In this document: positions 10,281-19,845 of the stretch, piece after piece
How positions within the stretch are numbered: position 1 is the stretch's first letter
How the letters are laid out: every line of letters starts with the position of its first letter
Source of the DNA: Bodo saltans
Taxonomy: Eukaryota > Euglenozoa > Kinetoplastea > Eubodonida > Bodonidae
Length of the DNA: 45,072 nt
Assembly: GCA_001460835.1 (NCBI GenBank)
Contig: CYKH01001710.1
Location: forward strand, 8,584 to 53,655
Direction: 5' to 3'
The notes under the pieces: generated by a model
Database searches by the model: none
Seen by the model: the letters and a program-made list of their open reading frames with translations, nothing else
What the model was told of the DNA's origin: nothing
Made by a program: the position numbers and the translations under genes

Positions 10281-12272
10281 ATGTATCTATCAAGGAAACG
10301 TATGGAGGGAACCTCACGTCCAACGAGACGACGATTCAGTTCATCGTCTAGTTCATCATCGCCCTCCACGTCCTCTTCTAGTGATGATGATGGTAGCAAC
10401 TCTGACGCCAATCGCCGCAGAATGCCTTTTGGGACGACTCCTCGTTTCCAAGGGCTGGCTGCCACGGCGAACGCGACCCCTGGCAACAGTGACGCTACTA
10501 CTGAAACACTCATGTTGACAGAATTGCTCCAATTGTCCTCCCATGAGAGGGCTGCACGGAATGCAATGACGACGTTGGAAGAGCGACTTCACCAACGGCA
10601 CGCGCGGCTTTTTATCTTGATGCAGCAAGAGGTGACTCATGAGAAGCCCACCACCGAAGCAACATCCAGCCGTGCAGAGCACGCAAACATCAATGAGTCC
10701 CCGATGCCCTCAGCCACCACAAGGGCCCTCTTTTCGTCACCGCGCGAGTCGCTGCACACCACAGGAGCTCTACGCCACTTGACCCCAACGGCCTCCTCAA
10801 AAGACGCACCGCCAGATTCCTTGCCACAGCTTGCCAACACCGGCGTAAAAGACGTGCACTCATCACCGTCGACGACGATTGCGCGCTGTGGTGTGTCGAG
10901 TGATGAGGACAACGAGGAGGAAGGACCCGCAGAACAGACGTTGGCAGTCATGCAGGAGCCCCAACGAGAAGCTCCCATGCATGCTCGAGGATTGCATCCC
11001 CGTGACGATGGACAGCCGCAGGAACAGCTTCCAGACGGCGTTTCCGCGATGGATGTAAAGGCGCCAACGGGAGAAGGAAACCGTCCTCCTCTGGCTCAGC
11101 AACAAAGTTGGTGCGAAATGCAGACCTCCCCTAGTGCGCTTCAACGCCGAGCAAGACCACTTTCACTACCGCAAGACGCCTCTGACCTACGCCCCACACC
11201 TCCAAGAATGCCACCTAGCCATCACGCAAGTGGTGCGTGCAGCTATGTGCAACAGTCGACGGTGACACCGGACGGAAAGAGCGTAGGCCGGCGAGACGGT
11301 AGGAATATGTTGTTAAGGGCCACAACGCATCGCGCGATTGTACGAGCATCTGGCGGGCAGCAGCGCACTCCTGTGTCGATGCTGACTCCATTGCCCAGTA
11401 GCATCCGACAGTTGTCCCATCAGGAGGCTCACGATTTGTACTTTGCGACAATTTGTGTGCCCGAGTCCTTCGAGCAACGGCTTCAGCGCACCGCGTTGGA
11501 AGCGAAGCGTGTCGCGGATAGCGAAATGGAGTACATTCGCATGACTGCATCAGAGTGGGAAGCTCGACGTGTACATGATGCCTCTGAGAAATCGCGTCTT
11601 GAAGCCGCAGAGGAGAGTATGAGAAAGGAACTTCATGCCTGCGCTGAGGAACGCTCTTGGTGGGCACTGCAGTTGTTTCATGTGACAGCGGTATCGTTAC
11701 TCCTTCACGGGCACACATCCGCATCGCTTCGCTACGATCGGGTTCGTCTTGATGGAGATGAGTTGCTGTGGGACGAAGTCGACGCTGCAGGCAGCATCGA
11801 TGTAGTTTCGCAAGAATCGTGGATTCGGTTGCTGATGTGCCGCGAGGAATGTTTGATGTGGCTACTCTGCATGCAGGCTGCTGGTGCTAGCAGAGCTCGA
11901 GCATGTTCGTCGTTTCAACGCGGCCTGCATACTCATGCTCATCCGCTTTCTCTCGTTGCCTCACCAAGATCTATCCCAGACTCCTCTGCTAGAGGTGATG
12001 AGTATGCAACGCCTTTATCCGAAGCGGCTACAAGACCAACGTCGCAGATGTGGTCCACTATGCCACCATCAAACCAGCAGCATCGTGCAACGCTCGGCTC
12101 GGTGCTGCCGCTTGCACCAACTTCATCGTTTACACGAGATCGCATGACTTCTGGGCGCGCCAGATTTCAATTTACTTTCATTCCTACCCCCAGCTCAAAT
12201 TCGCTACCGCAGGACTTTACTTTGGAACAACGGCGTGAGTTTACCAAATGTATGCAACAGGAAAAACGTTAA
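10281..12272 (+). CDS. Unrecognised Ser-rich/charged-helix protein, about 663 residues
   Basis: The frame is open from 10107, but its first 58 codons are a hydrophobic, pyrimidine-encoded stretch containing a likely splice acceptor (CCTCTTTTCCTTGCCCCTAAAG, AG at 10255-10256). I therefore read the start as ATG 10281; ATG 10302 is the alternative. The N-terminus has long Ser runs and an acidic SDDDGSNSD patch, followed by a short coiled coil (LEERLHQRHARL). A long disordered region follows. A C-terminal helical domain (about residues 400-560) is rich in E, R, W and M, with an EEERSWWALQLFHV-like core. The tail is Ser/Thr/Pro-rich. Family and function are unknown; its make-up resembles the neighbouring large proteins. 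Confidence 0.75.
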   Translation: MYLSRKRMEGTSRPTRRRFSSSSSSSSPSTSSSSDDDGSNSDANRRRMPFGTTPRFQGLAATANATPGNSDATTETLMLTELLQLSSHERAARNAMTTLEERLHQRHARLFILMQQEVTHEKPTTEATSSRAEHANINESPMPSATTRALFSSPRESLHTTGALRHLTPTASSKDAPPDSLPQLANTGVKDVHSSPSTTIARCGVSSDEDNEEEGPAEQTLAVMQEPQREAPMHARGLHPRDDGQPQEQLPDGVSAMDVKAPTGEGNRPPLAQQQSWCEMQTSPSALQRRARPLSLPQDASDLRPTPPRMPPSHHASGACSYVQQSTVTPDGKSVGRRDGRNMLLRATTHRAIVRASGGQQRTPVSMLTPLPSSIRQLSHQEAHDLYFATICVPESFEQRLQRTALEAKRVADSEMEYIRMTASEWEARRVHDASEKSRLEAAEESMRKELHACAEERSWWALQLFHVTAVSLLLHGHTSASLRYDRVRLDGDELLWDEVDAAGSIDVVSQESWIRLLMCREECLMWLLCMQAAGASRARACSSFQRGLHTHAHPLSLVASPRSIPDSSARGDEYATPLSEAATRPTSQMWSTMPPSNQQHRATLGSVLPLAPTSSFTRDRMTSGRARFQFTFIPTPSSNSLPQDFTLEQRREFTKCMQQEKR

Positions 12273-12465
12273 TCGGGGGGAATTACTTGCATGCCACTAC
12301 ATCTGAGGCGCGAAAGTGTTGTACACAACTTTCTCTGCGAAAAAAACGTCAATTGTTTCCCTTTGTATGACGATTGTGTATGAGATATCTTACGGATTGC
12401 TCCAAATCCTTAGATTGCCCAAGAGAAGTCAGTCCGAACGTCAAGAATTTTATGAATCGGCCTAG

Positions 12466-12765
12466 NNNNNNNNNNNNNNNNNNNNNNNNNNNNNNNNNNN
12501 NNNNNNNNNNNNNNNNNNNNNNNNNNNNNNNNNNNNNNNNNNNNNNNNNNNNNNNNNNNNNNNNNNNNNNNNNNNNNNNNNNNNNNNNNNNNNNNNNNNN
12601 NNNNNNNNNNNNNNNNNNNNNNNNNNNNNNNNNNNNNNNNNNNNNNNNNNNNNNNNNNNNNNNNNNNNNNNNNNNNNNNNNNNNNNNNNNNNNNNNNNNN
12701 NNNNNNNNNNNNNNNNNNNNNNNNNNNNNNNNNNNNNNNNNNNNNNNNNNNNNNNNNNNNNNNNN
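12466..12765. other. Assembly gap of 300 N
   Basis: There are exactly 300 undetermined bases, a round number that suggests a placeholder or an estimated gap. The start of the following gene and its splice acceptor lie inside it. The 193 bases between the previous stop (12272) and the gap show no recognisable gene. Confidence 0.99.
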
Positions 12766-15230
12766 CTGCTGCTGCTCATTGCCCCTACAAGTCCGATTCC
12801 CCTCGAAAGTTGTCTCGTAGGGAGTCTGCTGCGATGCTTGCCAGCTCGCTAGCCGATGCAGACGGTGAAATTGACGAAGTTGTGTTTGTGCGGGGAGGCA
12901 AGAAACATCATCACAAGAAAAGTATGAAGAAGAAGCATCAGAATGATGGGAAGGCCCAACAACACATGCATGCCCTCGTTACGAAGGATCAAGCAACATC
13001 ACCCGCCAAAGGACGCAGCGCTGAGTGTGCGACCTCACCACCAGAGCAGCAGCAGCAGCAGCAGCCAGGGTCTTTGATCCTTCAAGACTCATCACCGTTG
13101 CGACGTACAATGACCTCGCCTGGGTTTGATACCAAACAGTATGAACACAGCGACCAGCGTCATGAACCCGTCGTCCTCAGTCCCCTGTCTGCCACTTCCG
13201 TGGACGAGACCCAAGAAAACGCAGGAATTGATACTAGAACCTGGAATTCGACTGTTCCTCAAAATTTGCAAAGTCTTCAAGGAAGTAGGCCGCCTCTTGC
13301 AGTTCCCGTGAAAAGTAGTCGCACGACAGAAGGAACCTCAAGATCTCTTCTTGCCACTCTTCACACCGCAGAGTCACTTTCCGCGGAGGAAGGACTTGCT
13401 CAGCAGGAAGCGATGCTCATGTACCGACTGGAAGAGCTGCAGTTGTCTGAAACGCGACGTAAGACAGAGTTGAGGTCCAAATCATCTGCAGCTGACATTC
13501 TTCGTGCGGTTCCATTCCAGCGGCCGAACTCTGGCGAATCGAGACGAGATGTCTTTGACAAAGTGGTTCGATGTTTGATCGCATTTGAACAGCTCGAGCG
13601 CAGAAACTTGTCGCAGACGCAAGATCAGGCATTCGACTTGATTGAGCATCGACACCGAATAGAGTGTCGTTCACACCCATCCCCAACTCGTGGAAAGAAG
13701 CTGCCCATTGTTGTGTCGCCTGAAAGCACCACAGTAGTGGCATACGTCGAGAACAAGGTTGGGGCGGCGACGACGGCAAGTCTTCCACGCATTGACAAGA
13801 GTCCTTCGAAGCAGCGTCTCCCTGCTGTTTTGTCGACAGCTTCTGAAGATGCGCACCTGCAGACACTTATGCGGCAATTGTCACCGGAAGACCCGCAGAC
13901 GGAAGCCCTGCTGAAGAAGTTTGAAGGCCAAATCGCTCTTAAGAAAGAGGAAGAAACACAACGTTCGTTGATTATAATGCGTGAGGAAATAACATTTCAA
14001 CGCGTTATTCACGATCCTGTCGAGCAGATGCGTGCCCAACATCTTGCGAACGGCCGGGAGGCGCGGTTGGCAGCGGCGTCAGAAAAATTAGCACGATACA
14101 TGCCAGTTGGAGAAATACACAGCGGTAGCCATCATCTGCTGCAGTCTAGGCAAGATGCGTATCACACTGTGTCGCGTGAGTTGCATTGGATGAGGGCACT
14201 CAATGAGCTCATCACCCTTGAGGGGGAGGGAAGGGCCCAACTGGAAGACAGTGAGGTGCTGGATGCGCAGAGGTTAGAGACGAGTCACTGGACAGGGTAC
14301 AACCTTCGCGGAGAGTATGATTGGGGGCGTGGCGTGTTCCGCTCATCGAGACCACGCTGGGCAGCCCCAATCGTTGTTGCCGCGGAGGACCAGCACACTT
14401 CCAGTGCTAGGCGACAATCACCGATTCACCACCACCCCACAGTGAGGCCAAACTCCAGCGTGAGGTATTTTGGTGCGCTCCCCTCTCGTGGTGGGACACT
14501 AAGCCCATCCATGCCGCGCTACAACGCCGCCGCCTCCCGCGTTGTATCTCCTCCTCCCTTGACCACGATGTACTCTACTACTAGTGGCGGTGCATTGCAC
14601 CCGTTGGCCCTTCGGCCAGAGACACCCTCCCATTCACTCTTGCTTCCACAGAGTCTTCTTCGTCAACATGCGCCTGCGGCACTCTCTCCTCAGCCACCAT
14701 CCGTAGCATCTCCCGCTCACACGTTCAGCGCAGCATCACCGTTTCAACGCCACGTGACCGCCTCTACCGCCGGTCGTGGTGCATTTGCCCCATCATCCGC
14801 TTCGCCAATACGCGGTGCTGCTGCGTCAGAGTCGCTGATGCGCCTGGTGAGGCTGGAGATACAATGCAGAGAGGAACTAGTACAGCAATACTACCGTCAA
14901 GCGCCGCTGGGGATACTCGGCGGCGGGAAGGGAGTAGTGGATAGTGGTGGGAGCAGCGGTCGTGGTGCGGCAACTACTGCCCGGAAGGCTCCTCCCACGT
15001 CGACTACTGTCCATCAGCCAGCAACACCTGAAACTCCTTCAATGAATTATTATCCGTTACCACCTGGTGTGGACAATGGGTTGAGCAGCATGTCACTGCT
15101 CGCACAAACCGCCGCGTTGTACTTTCCAATGAGCAGCACCTCCACTGCTCAACGGATGGTGACGCCTGTCTTTGGGGGGCGACTGATGTCCACCGGCAGT
15201 TATCAACTTGAATCCCCACGAGTTCGTTGA
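12766..15230 (+). CDS. Unrecognised large low-complexity protein, 5' end in gap
   Basis: The frame is open from the edge of the N gap (first complete codon 12768) to 15230, so the start is hidden; the TTG at 12810 is not a credible start. The visible part starts with Ala and basic residues, then a Lys/His-rich patch (GKKHHHKK) and a six-Gln run encoded by a pure CAG repeat. Charged helices at about 13400-13640 and 13880-14330 probably form coiled coils. The second ends with HWTGYNLRGEYDWGRG, which matches the aromatic-W-x-x-G module of the proteins at 3-2006 and 15388. The C-terminal 270 residues are disordered and rich in Ser, Pro and Ala with many SP sites. No enzymatic domain is seen. Confidence 0.8.
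13047..13064 (+). repeat. (CAG)6 microsatellite coding for polyglutamine
   Basis: Six perfect CAG codons encode Gln in the N-terminal part of the protein that begins in the gap. Such a repeat is prone to length change. Confidence 0.95.
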
Positions 15231-15387
15231 AGAGGACTCACTGTCAATGTACGATCCACCGAAAAAAAAGAAGGCCAAAAGAAAAATTATGATCGATATG
15301 TTTCTCTGTATTTCGTTTCTTCGGTTACTTTGTGGTTCTTGCCGACCAATTTACTAGGACGGCTTCATAGCGCAGCAACTCTGAGAA

Positions 15388-16671
15388 ATGGGCCGAATTG
15401 GTGAACTTATCGTGCAGGACCACCAGGAGCTTCTGACATCGCCCACCAAAGCTATCGTCTTGTTCGCATCTCACGCGAGCGATATCTCCGACCTTGAGCT
15501 GCATGAGCGACATCAGCTCGAGTACGAGCTTCAAAGAGAGTTGTGCTCGTTACATGTCGTTGCATTTGCCGAGCTATTCTCTAGCGAAGCATTTCCGGTG
15601 GGTACGAACGTATCTCCACGAGGTCCGTTTTTGCTGACGAAAGGGCGACCCACACCACGGTCCACGGCGCTGTCCCCATCGCCGTACGCCACAGTCCTCT
15701 ACCCCCCACATGTGATGGGACCAAACATGTCACCACCCAAACGAGTCTTCCCGCACTGGAAATCTGGCGTCACGCCCTACGCTGATGTCGGGCTAACGCC
15801 TCGTGTTGTAGGCGATGCTGCCATGTCAGACAGCATGGGAGCAACAGGACGCACATTATTCCTCGATGGCACGGCGTTTCCTGCAGGGGTGTCACCAAAG
15901 CGTTTCTCCAGCGCTTCATTTGAGACGTCTGTCTACTCGTGGCCCTCAGAGAAGTTTGCCTTCCAACGGCAGACCGTCCATGCCATTTATCGTCACTGCG
16001 ATAGTGTTGTCACGGATGAAGCGTTTAGTCGCACGTTTATTGAGTCCGATGAGCTGTGGCACCGGAAGCGACTGCTGGAGCAACTCAAGTATGGCGTGAC
16101 ATCGTCGTACGAGTGGGTCCTTGGAGGTGACGTACCGGCAGTGCGGGAGTATGTTGCGGTGCAGCAGCGGTGGATATTGGAGGACGCTGATCGATATGGC
16201 CGCCACCTACCCTCGCACCTTCGACACTTGGCGAAGATCCCACAGCCGCCGCTGATGGGCGACGGCTCCCCACGAAGGCGACTGACGCTCTTGCCCACCA
16301 CACCAAACTCTGGTGGCGCTTCTGTTGTATTGCCGGTCCTCTCCGTGGATTTCAATAAACCCTCCTCCGCCGAGAACAACCTCCCGCAAGTGCCTTCAGC
16401 CCCACCCCACGATAGTGTTGCACTTGAGCAGCACCATCACGTCGCAACACCGCCAAAAGGGCCACCGATTCGCGCTGCTCGTACATTAGGTTCCCCGTCA
16501 TCAGCGTTGGAGGCTGTGGTGAGTCCAGTTCGGTCCTGCATCTCTCCGTTCGCAGCTCAAGAAGAAAAAGTTCTTGTTCTTGAAATGCTTCAACGGGGAG
16601 AGAAGAGGTTTGCTCGGCCATCTAGTGGAACCACTGCCCGCAGCAAGCAAACTTATGTTGCTGCAATGTAA
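15388..16671 (+). CDS. Unrecognised 427-residue protein with W-x-x-GG module
   Basis: The ATG at 15388 follows several AGs after a T-rich region, and the frame runs to 16671. Residues 1-70 are a helical charged segment (HERHQLEYELQREL). About 75-190 is Pro/Ser/Thr-rich and probably disordered. About 190-290 is a compact helical region containing RKRLLEQLKYG followed by YEWVLGG, closely comparable with RKDLLRQLREG...FDWSMGG in the first gene of the window. The rest is low-complexity with SP sites. The shared module points to common descent with the proteins at 3-2006 and 12766-15230. Function unknown. Confidence 0.8.
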   Translation: MGRIGELIVQDHQELLTSPTKAIVLFASHASDISDLELHERHQLEYELQRELCSLHVVAFAELFSSEAFPVGTNVSPRGPFLLTKGRPTPRSTALSPSPYATVLYPPHVMGPNMSPPKRVFPHWKSGVTPYADVGLTPRVVGDAAMSDSMGATGRTLFLDGTAFPAGVSPKRFSSASFETSVYSWPSEKFAFQRQTVHAIYRHCDSVVTDEAFSRTFIESDELWHRKRLLEQLKYGVTSSYEWVLGGDVPAVREYVAVQQRWILEDADRYGRHLPSHLRHLAKIPQPPLMGDGSPRRRLTLLPTTPNSGGASVVLPVLSVDFNKPSSAENNLPQVPSAPPHDSVALEQHHHVATPPKGPPIRAARTLGSPSSALEAVVSPVRSCISPFAAQEEKVLVLEMLQRGEKRFARPSSGTTARSKQTYVAAM

Positions 16672-17137
16672 CACGGTAACGTTGCGTTTCGTATTCTATG
16701 AAACGACATAGAAGAAGATAGTTTGATTGTTGTGTGCCTCGCGAGCCCGCCTCTTTTTCTGAGCGCGCTCTGTGACTTGAGTGATGAAGTTAACATTTTT
16801 GATCAATTTTTTTCTTGTCGAGAAGACGTCGAGTCTATTTGATCCCAACTACTATTTTGCGTGTTGTTGCTTTGAATATCCCCCTCTTTCCCGTTGCAAT
16901 GTGCTTGCTGTGGAAACAGTGTTTGTTTGGAAATGCCAGAGTTTCCGCCGCCTTGCAAAAGACTTTTTTTTGAGTCTTTCCAAATGCGAATAGCTGCATG
17001 TGGTTTCATTTAGCACAAACCGAAAGTTTGCAATGGAGCTCACAAATTGAGTTTGTTTGCGTAAGAACATTCTACGCTGCTGTCGCTCAAGAGTGCAACA
17101 AAGTACAACAAGTGGAATTAAATAACGAAGCGTAAGA
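16672..17137. other. Intergenic stretch without a supported gene
   Basis: This stretch contains several T-rich tracts (for example around 16800-16815 and 16970-16978). A 70-codon frame at 16781-16993 has no recognisable features and is probably chance. The last 110 bases form the first copy of the tandem duplication that spans the start of the next gene. Confidence 0.6.
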
Positions 17138-17446
17138 CATGGCATCATCACCAGTGACGGAAGCAAACCAATCACCCACCGGTGTGGTGGCGTCGCCGTC
17201 TGCCACTGCCCCACCCGCAACGTTGGGAGCTGCGACAAGTGGAGCTTTTGAGTTGGATTTGTTTGTGTATCATTGTGTAAGCTCATTCTCTGCTGGTGTC
17301 GCTCAAGAGTACAACAAATTACAACAAGTGGAATTAAATAACGAAGGGTGGAGACATGGCATCATCACCAGTAATGGAAGCAAACCAATCACCCACCGGT
17401 GTGGTGGCGTCGCCGTCTGCCACTGCCCCACCCGTAACGTTGGGAG
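17028..17446 (+). repeat. Diverged ~217-bp tandem duplication of a gene's leader and first codons
   Basis: The stretch around 17066-17229 recurs at 17282-17446. Each copy carries a leader ending near AACAAGTGGAATTAAATAACG and an ATG followed by codons for MASSPV.EANQSP. The ATGs are at 17139 and 17356, 217 nt apart, so the copies are in different frames. The leaders differ at several sites and by one base of length, so this looks like a real, older duplication rather than two alleles joined together. Confidence 0.9.
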
Positions 17447-18341
17447 AGTCGAACAGCTCGACTCGACGATCTATTGCCATCTGCGGCGCATATTGCGTCC
17501 TAAGCTCCTGCTGCATCCTCCATAACAAGTTCCTCCTCTCCTCTATTCTGCCTCATGCCAACACGTTACTCCTCGCCCAAGATGTCTTCACCATTTCACT
17601 GCTGATGATCTTCAGCTCACGACTTGTTAAGAATGCCCCTGGTCCAATTTCAGCACTGCACATTCCGGTGACTGTGCATCACAACCCAGGTGACTGGGTG
17701 ATTGGCTTGTGTTACAGCTTCTGTGTGGTGACAGCATCTTTCAAGCAACTTCATTTGAGTTAGGGAAGCGACTGGTGAACAATGGAAAGGACTTGTGGTC
17801 GGTTCTCCTGATCAATTCTATTGTGTCCTTGACCGTTCAGCTAACGTACATGATGTTTTCAGGGGAAGTGCCTGTGTTGCGTAGCGTCGTGAACTATTTG
17901 CTCGGAGGGACTGGGACGCTTGGCGGTGAACAATCGTCGATGCCGTACTTCTTGACGATGTTGAATTCGGGCAACAGAGTGGACGTCGCTGCGTCCCTGT
18001 ACCCACAAAGGCTATGGATGCATCTGCTTCTCAACGCGACGCTTATTTCCATGATGAACTATGTCATCTTCCTCAACTGCTCTGTGAATAGTCCTCTGGC
18101 CCATGCAGTGACGGGGAACGTCAAGGGTGTGATCACTGTGATTGCAGGGATTGTGTTGTTTTCTGTGCCGATGAGGCCCATGGCAATGGTGGGCATTGTG
18201 GTAGGCTTCAGCGGAGGTGCCTGGTTCTCTTTGGTGAAGTTGCAGCATCAACAGGCAAAAGGGGCTGTTGTGCAGTCTGGTGCTATCACGAAGGCTACGA
18301 ATGGAGGGAGTGCTGAAGGCATCGACGTGTGCACAAGTTGA
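17356..18341 (+). pseudogene. Nucleotide-sugar-transporter-like gene, copy 1, internally deleted
   Basis: From the second ATG (17356) a protein starts with a Ser/Pro-rich tail, then membrane helices (CGAYCVLSSCCILHNKFLL). It resembles copy 2 closely until residue ~125, where the reading frame ends at 17763. The rest continues in another frame (about 17733-18341) with ELGKRLVNNGKDLW, NSPLAHAVTGNVKG and the last helices. Compared with copy 2, bases corresponding to 18805-19021 are missing (217 nt), removing about 72 residues with the KRCNILVVWVIEA region and two helices, and shifting the frame. NSPL..VTGN.KG is the signature of SLC35D/TPT-type transporters of the drug/metabolite superfamily, which exchange nucleotide sugars across Golgi or ER membranes. 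The first ATG (17139) leads into a dead frame. Confidence 0.78.
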
Positions 18342-18460
18342 AGTCTTCAGCGATTGGGATACCAGTGAAATAGCAATCGACTTCATTTATGCTTCCGAAT
18401 AGCCGATAAATTCTCCTGCAGAATCGATTTGAGTGTTTTTTTTTAAATTCTTTTTTGATG

Positions 18461-18486
18461 ACTTTTTTTTTTGCTAAGCATTGCAG
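18461..18486 (+). promoter_or_regulatory. Predicted trans-splice acceptor before transporter copy 2
   Basis: A run of ten T is followed by GCTAAGCATTGCAG. The AG at 18485-18486 (or the one at 18477-18478) lies 7-15 nt before the ATG at 18494, which decides that start over the ATG at 18455 inside the tract. Confidence 0.65.
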
Positions 18487-18493
18487 AAAGATA

Positions 18494-19650
18494 ATGGCTG
18501 ATGCAGGAATCATGAAGCCATCGAATCACATCGACTATCGCGCTCTCGGCATCTGTGCCGCGTACTGCTTCCTGAGCTCTGGCTGCGTCCTCCACAACAA
18601 ATTTCTCTTATCGTCCATCTTTCCTCACGAAAACTCTTTGCTTCTTGCCCAGAATGTGTTTAGCATTACATTACTGATGATCTTCAGTTCGCGGTTCGTG
18701 AAGAACGGCGCTGCCCCTATTGCAGCGCTGCACATTCCCGTGACACTGCACCACAACGCCGGGGACTGGTGGATCGGCCTGTGCTACAGCTTCAACGTCG
18801 TGACGGGGATATGGTGCCTTGGCTATTTATCGGTGCCGATGTTCTCATCCATCAAGCGCTGCAATATTCTTGTGGTGTGGGTCATTGAGGCGGTGTTTGC
18901 CCAAACTGCCACCACGTGGCCTACGTTTAAGCCTTTGCTCATACTGCTTGGAGGGACGTTGCTCATGTCGTTTTATGACTTGCAGTTCTCAGCCATCGGG
19001 TACTTTTTTGGCGCCATGTCTTGCGTCTTCCAGTCAGTCGCCTTTGAGCTAGGGAAGCGCTTGGTCAACAACGGGAAAGACCTGTGGTCCGTGCTGCTTA
19101 TCAACTCCGTTGTCAGCACTGCTGTGCAGCTCACGTACATGCTGTTGGCAGGAGAATTGCCGATATTGACAAGCACTCTAGGGTATTTGTTTGGGGGACG
19201 AGGCAACCCGGCGGAATTTTCAGAAGTGCCCCACTTTCTCACGGTTTTAAGGAAAGGGAACCCCGCAGATGTCGCAGATACGTTATCGCCTATCACTTGT
19301 TTCTGAACGCGTTCTTGATAGCCATCATGAATTACGTCATCTTTTTGAACTGTTCCGTGAACAGCCCGCTTGCCCACGCTGTGACTGGAAACGTCAAGGG
19401 CATCATGACGGTGGTGTCGGGTATTATTTTATTTGCCGTGCCGATCAGAGACATGGCAGCGCTTGGCATTTTTGTGGGATTTCTTGGTGGTTGCTGGTTT
19501 TCATGGGTGAAGCACCAGCATCAAATGCAGTCGAAGCGTAGCGACAAGGAACATCAACAGCAACATCAGCTGGAAAGAAGTAGTAGCCATCAGCACCACG
19601 TCGCTACTGCAGTTGTGGTCGTGTCGTCTCAGGAAAACATGTCAAAATAG
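18494..19650 (+). pseudogene. Nucleotide-sugar-transporter-like gene, copy 2, frameshifted
   Basis: The ATG at 18494 follows a clear splice acceptor. The protein starts MADAGIMKPSNHIDYRALG and has the helices, the KRCN...EA motif and ELGKRLVNNGKDLW expected of an SLC35D/TPT-like transporter (about 10 helices). The frame stops at 19306, while homology continues in the +1 frame from about 19294 to 19650 with FLNAFLIAIMNYVIF, NSPLAHAVTGNVKG and a His/Gln-rich tail. Aligned with copy 1, this copy lacks 13 nt at about 19290-19294, which explains the shift. All other regions look conserved, so the lesion is recent or a sequencing error. If it is an error, this would be the working copy. Likely role: moving UDP- or GDP-sugars into the secretory pathway; substrate not predictable. 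Confidence 0.75.
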
Positions 19651-19845
19651 GAATAGGTTGCAGCATGAAGTTAAGCACTTGCTCAAATCCTTAATTTTTT
19701 TGTTACAGCTTCTTAGGGTTTGTTCTTGTGATAAATCATCTCTCGTTTGCATTGTCGCGTCGCCACAATTTTGAAGAGGGAAAACCCTCCTTAGAGAACT
19801 TTAGCGAACCGAGAGAAGCTAGTCCAGAATCACAAATCAGAAAGC

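Noticed and set aside
12374-12820. A frame running through the N gap
   Set aside because: It exists only because undetermined bases contain no stop codons.
16781-16993. A 70-codon + strand frame between genes
   Set aside because: No recognisable domain or acceptor, and the composition looks like intergenic T-rich sequence.
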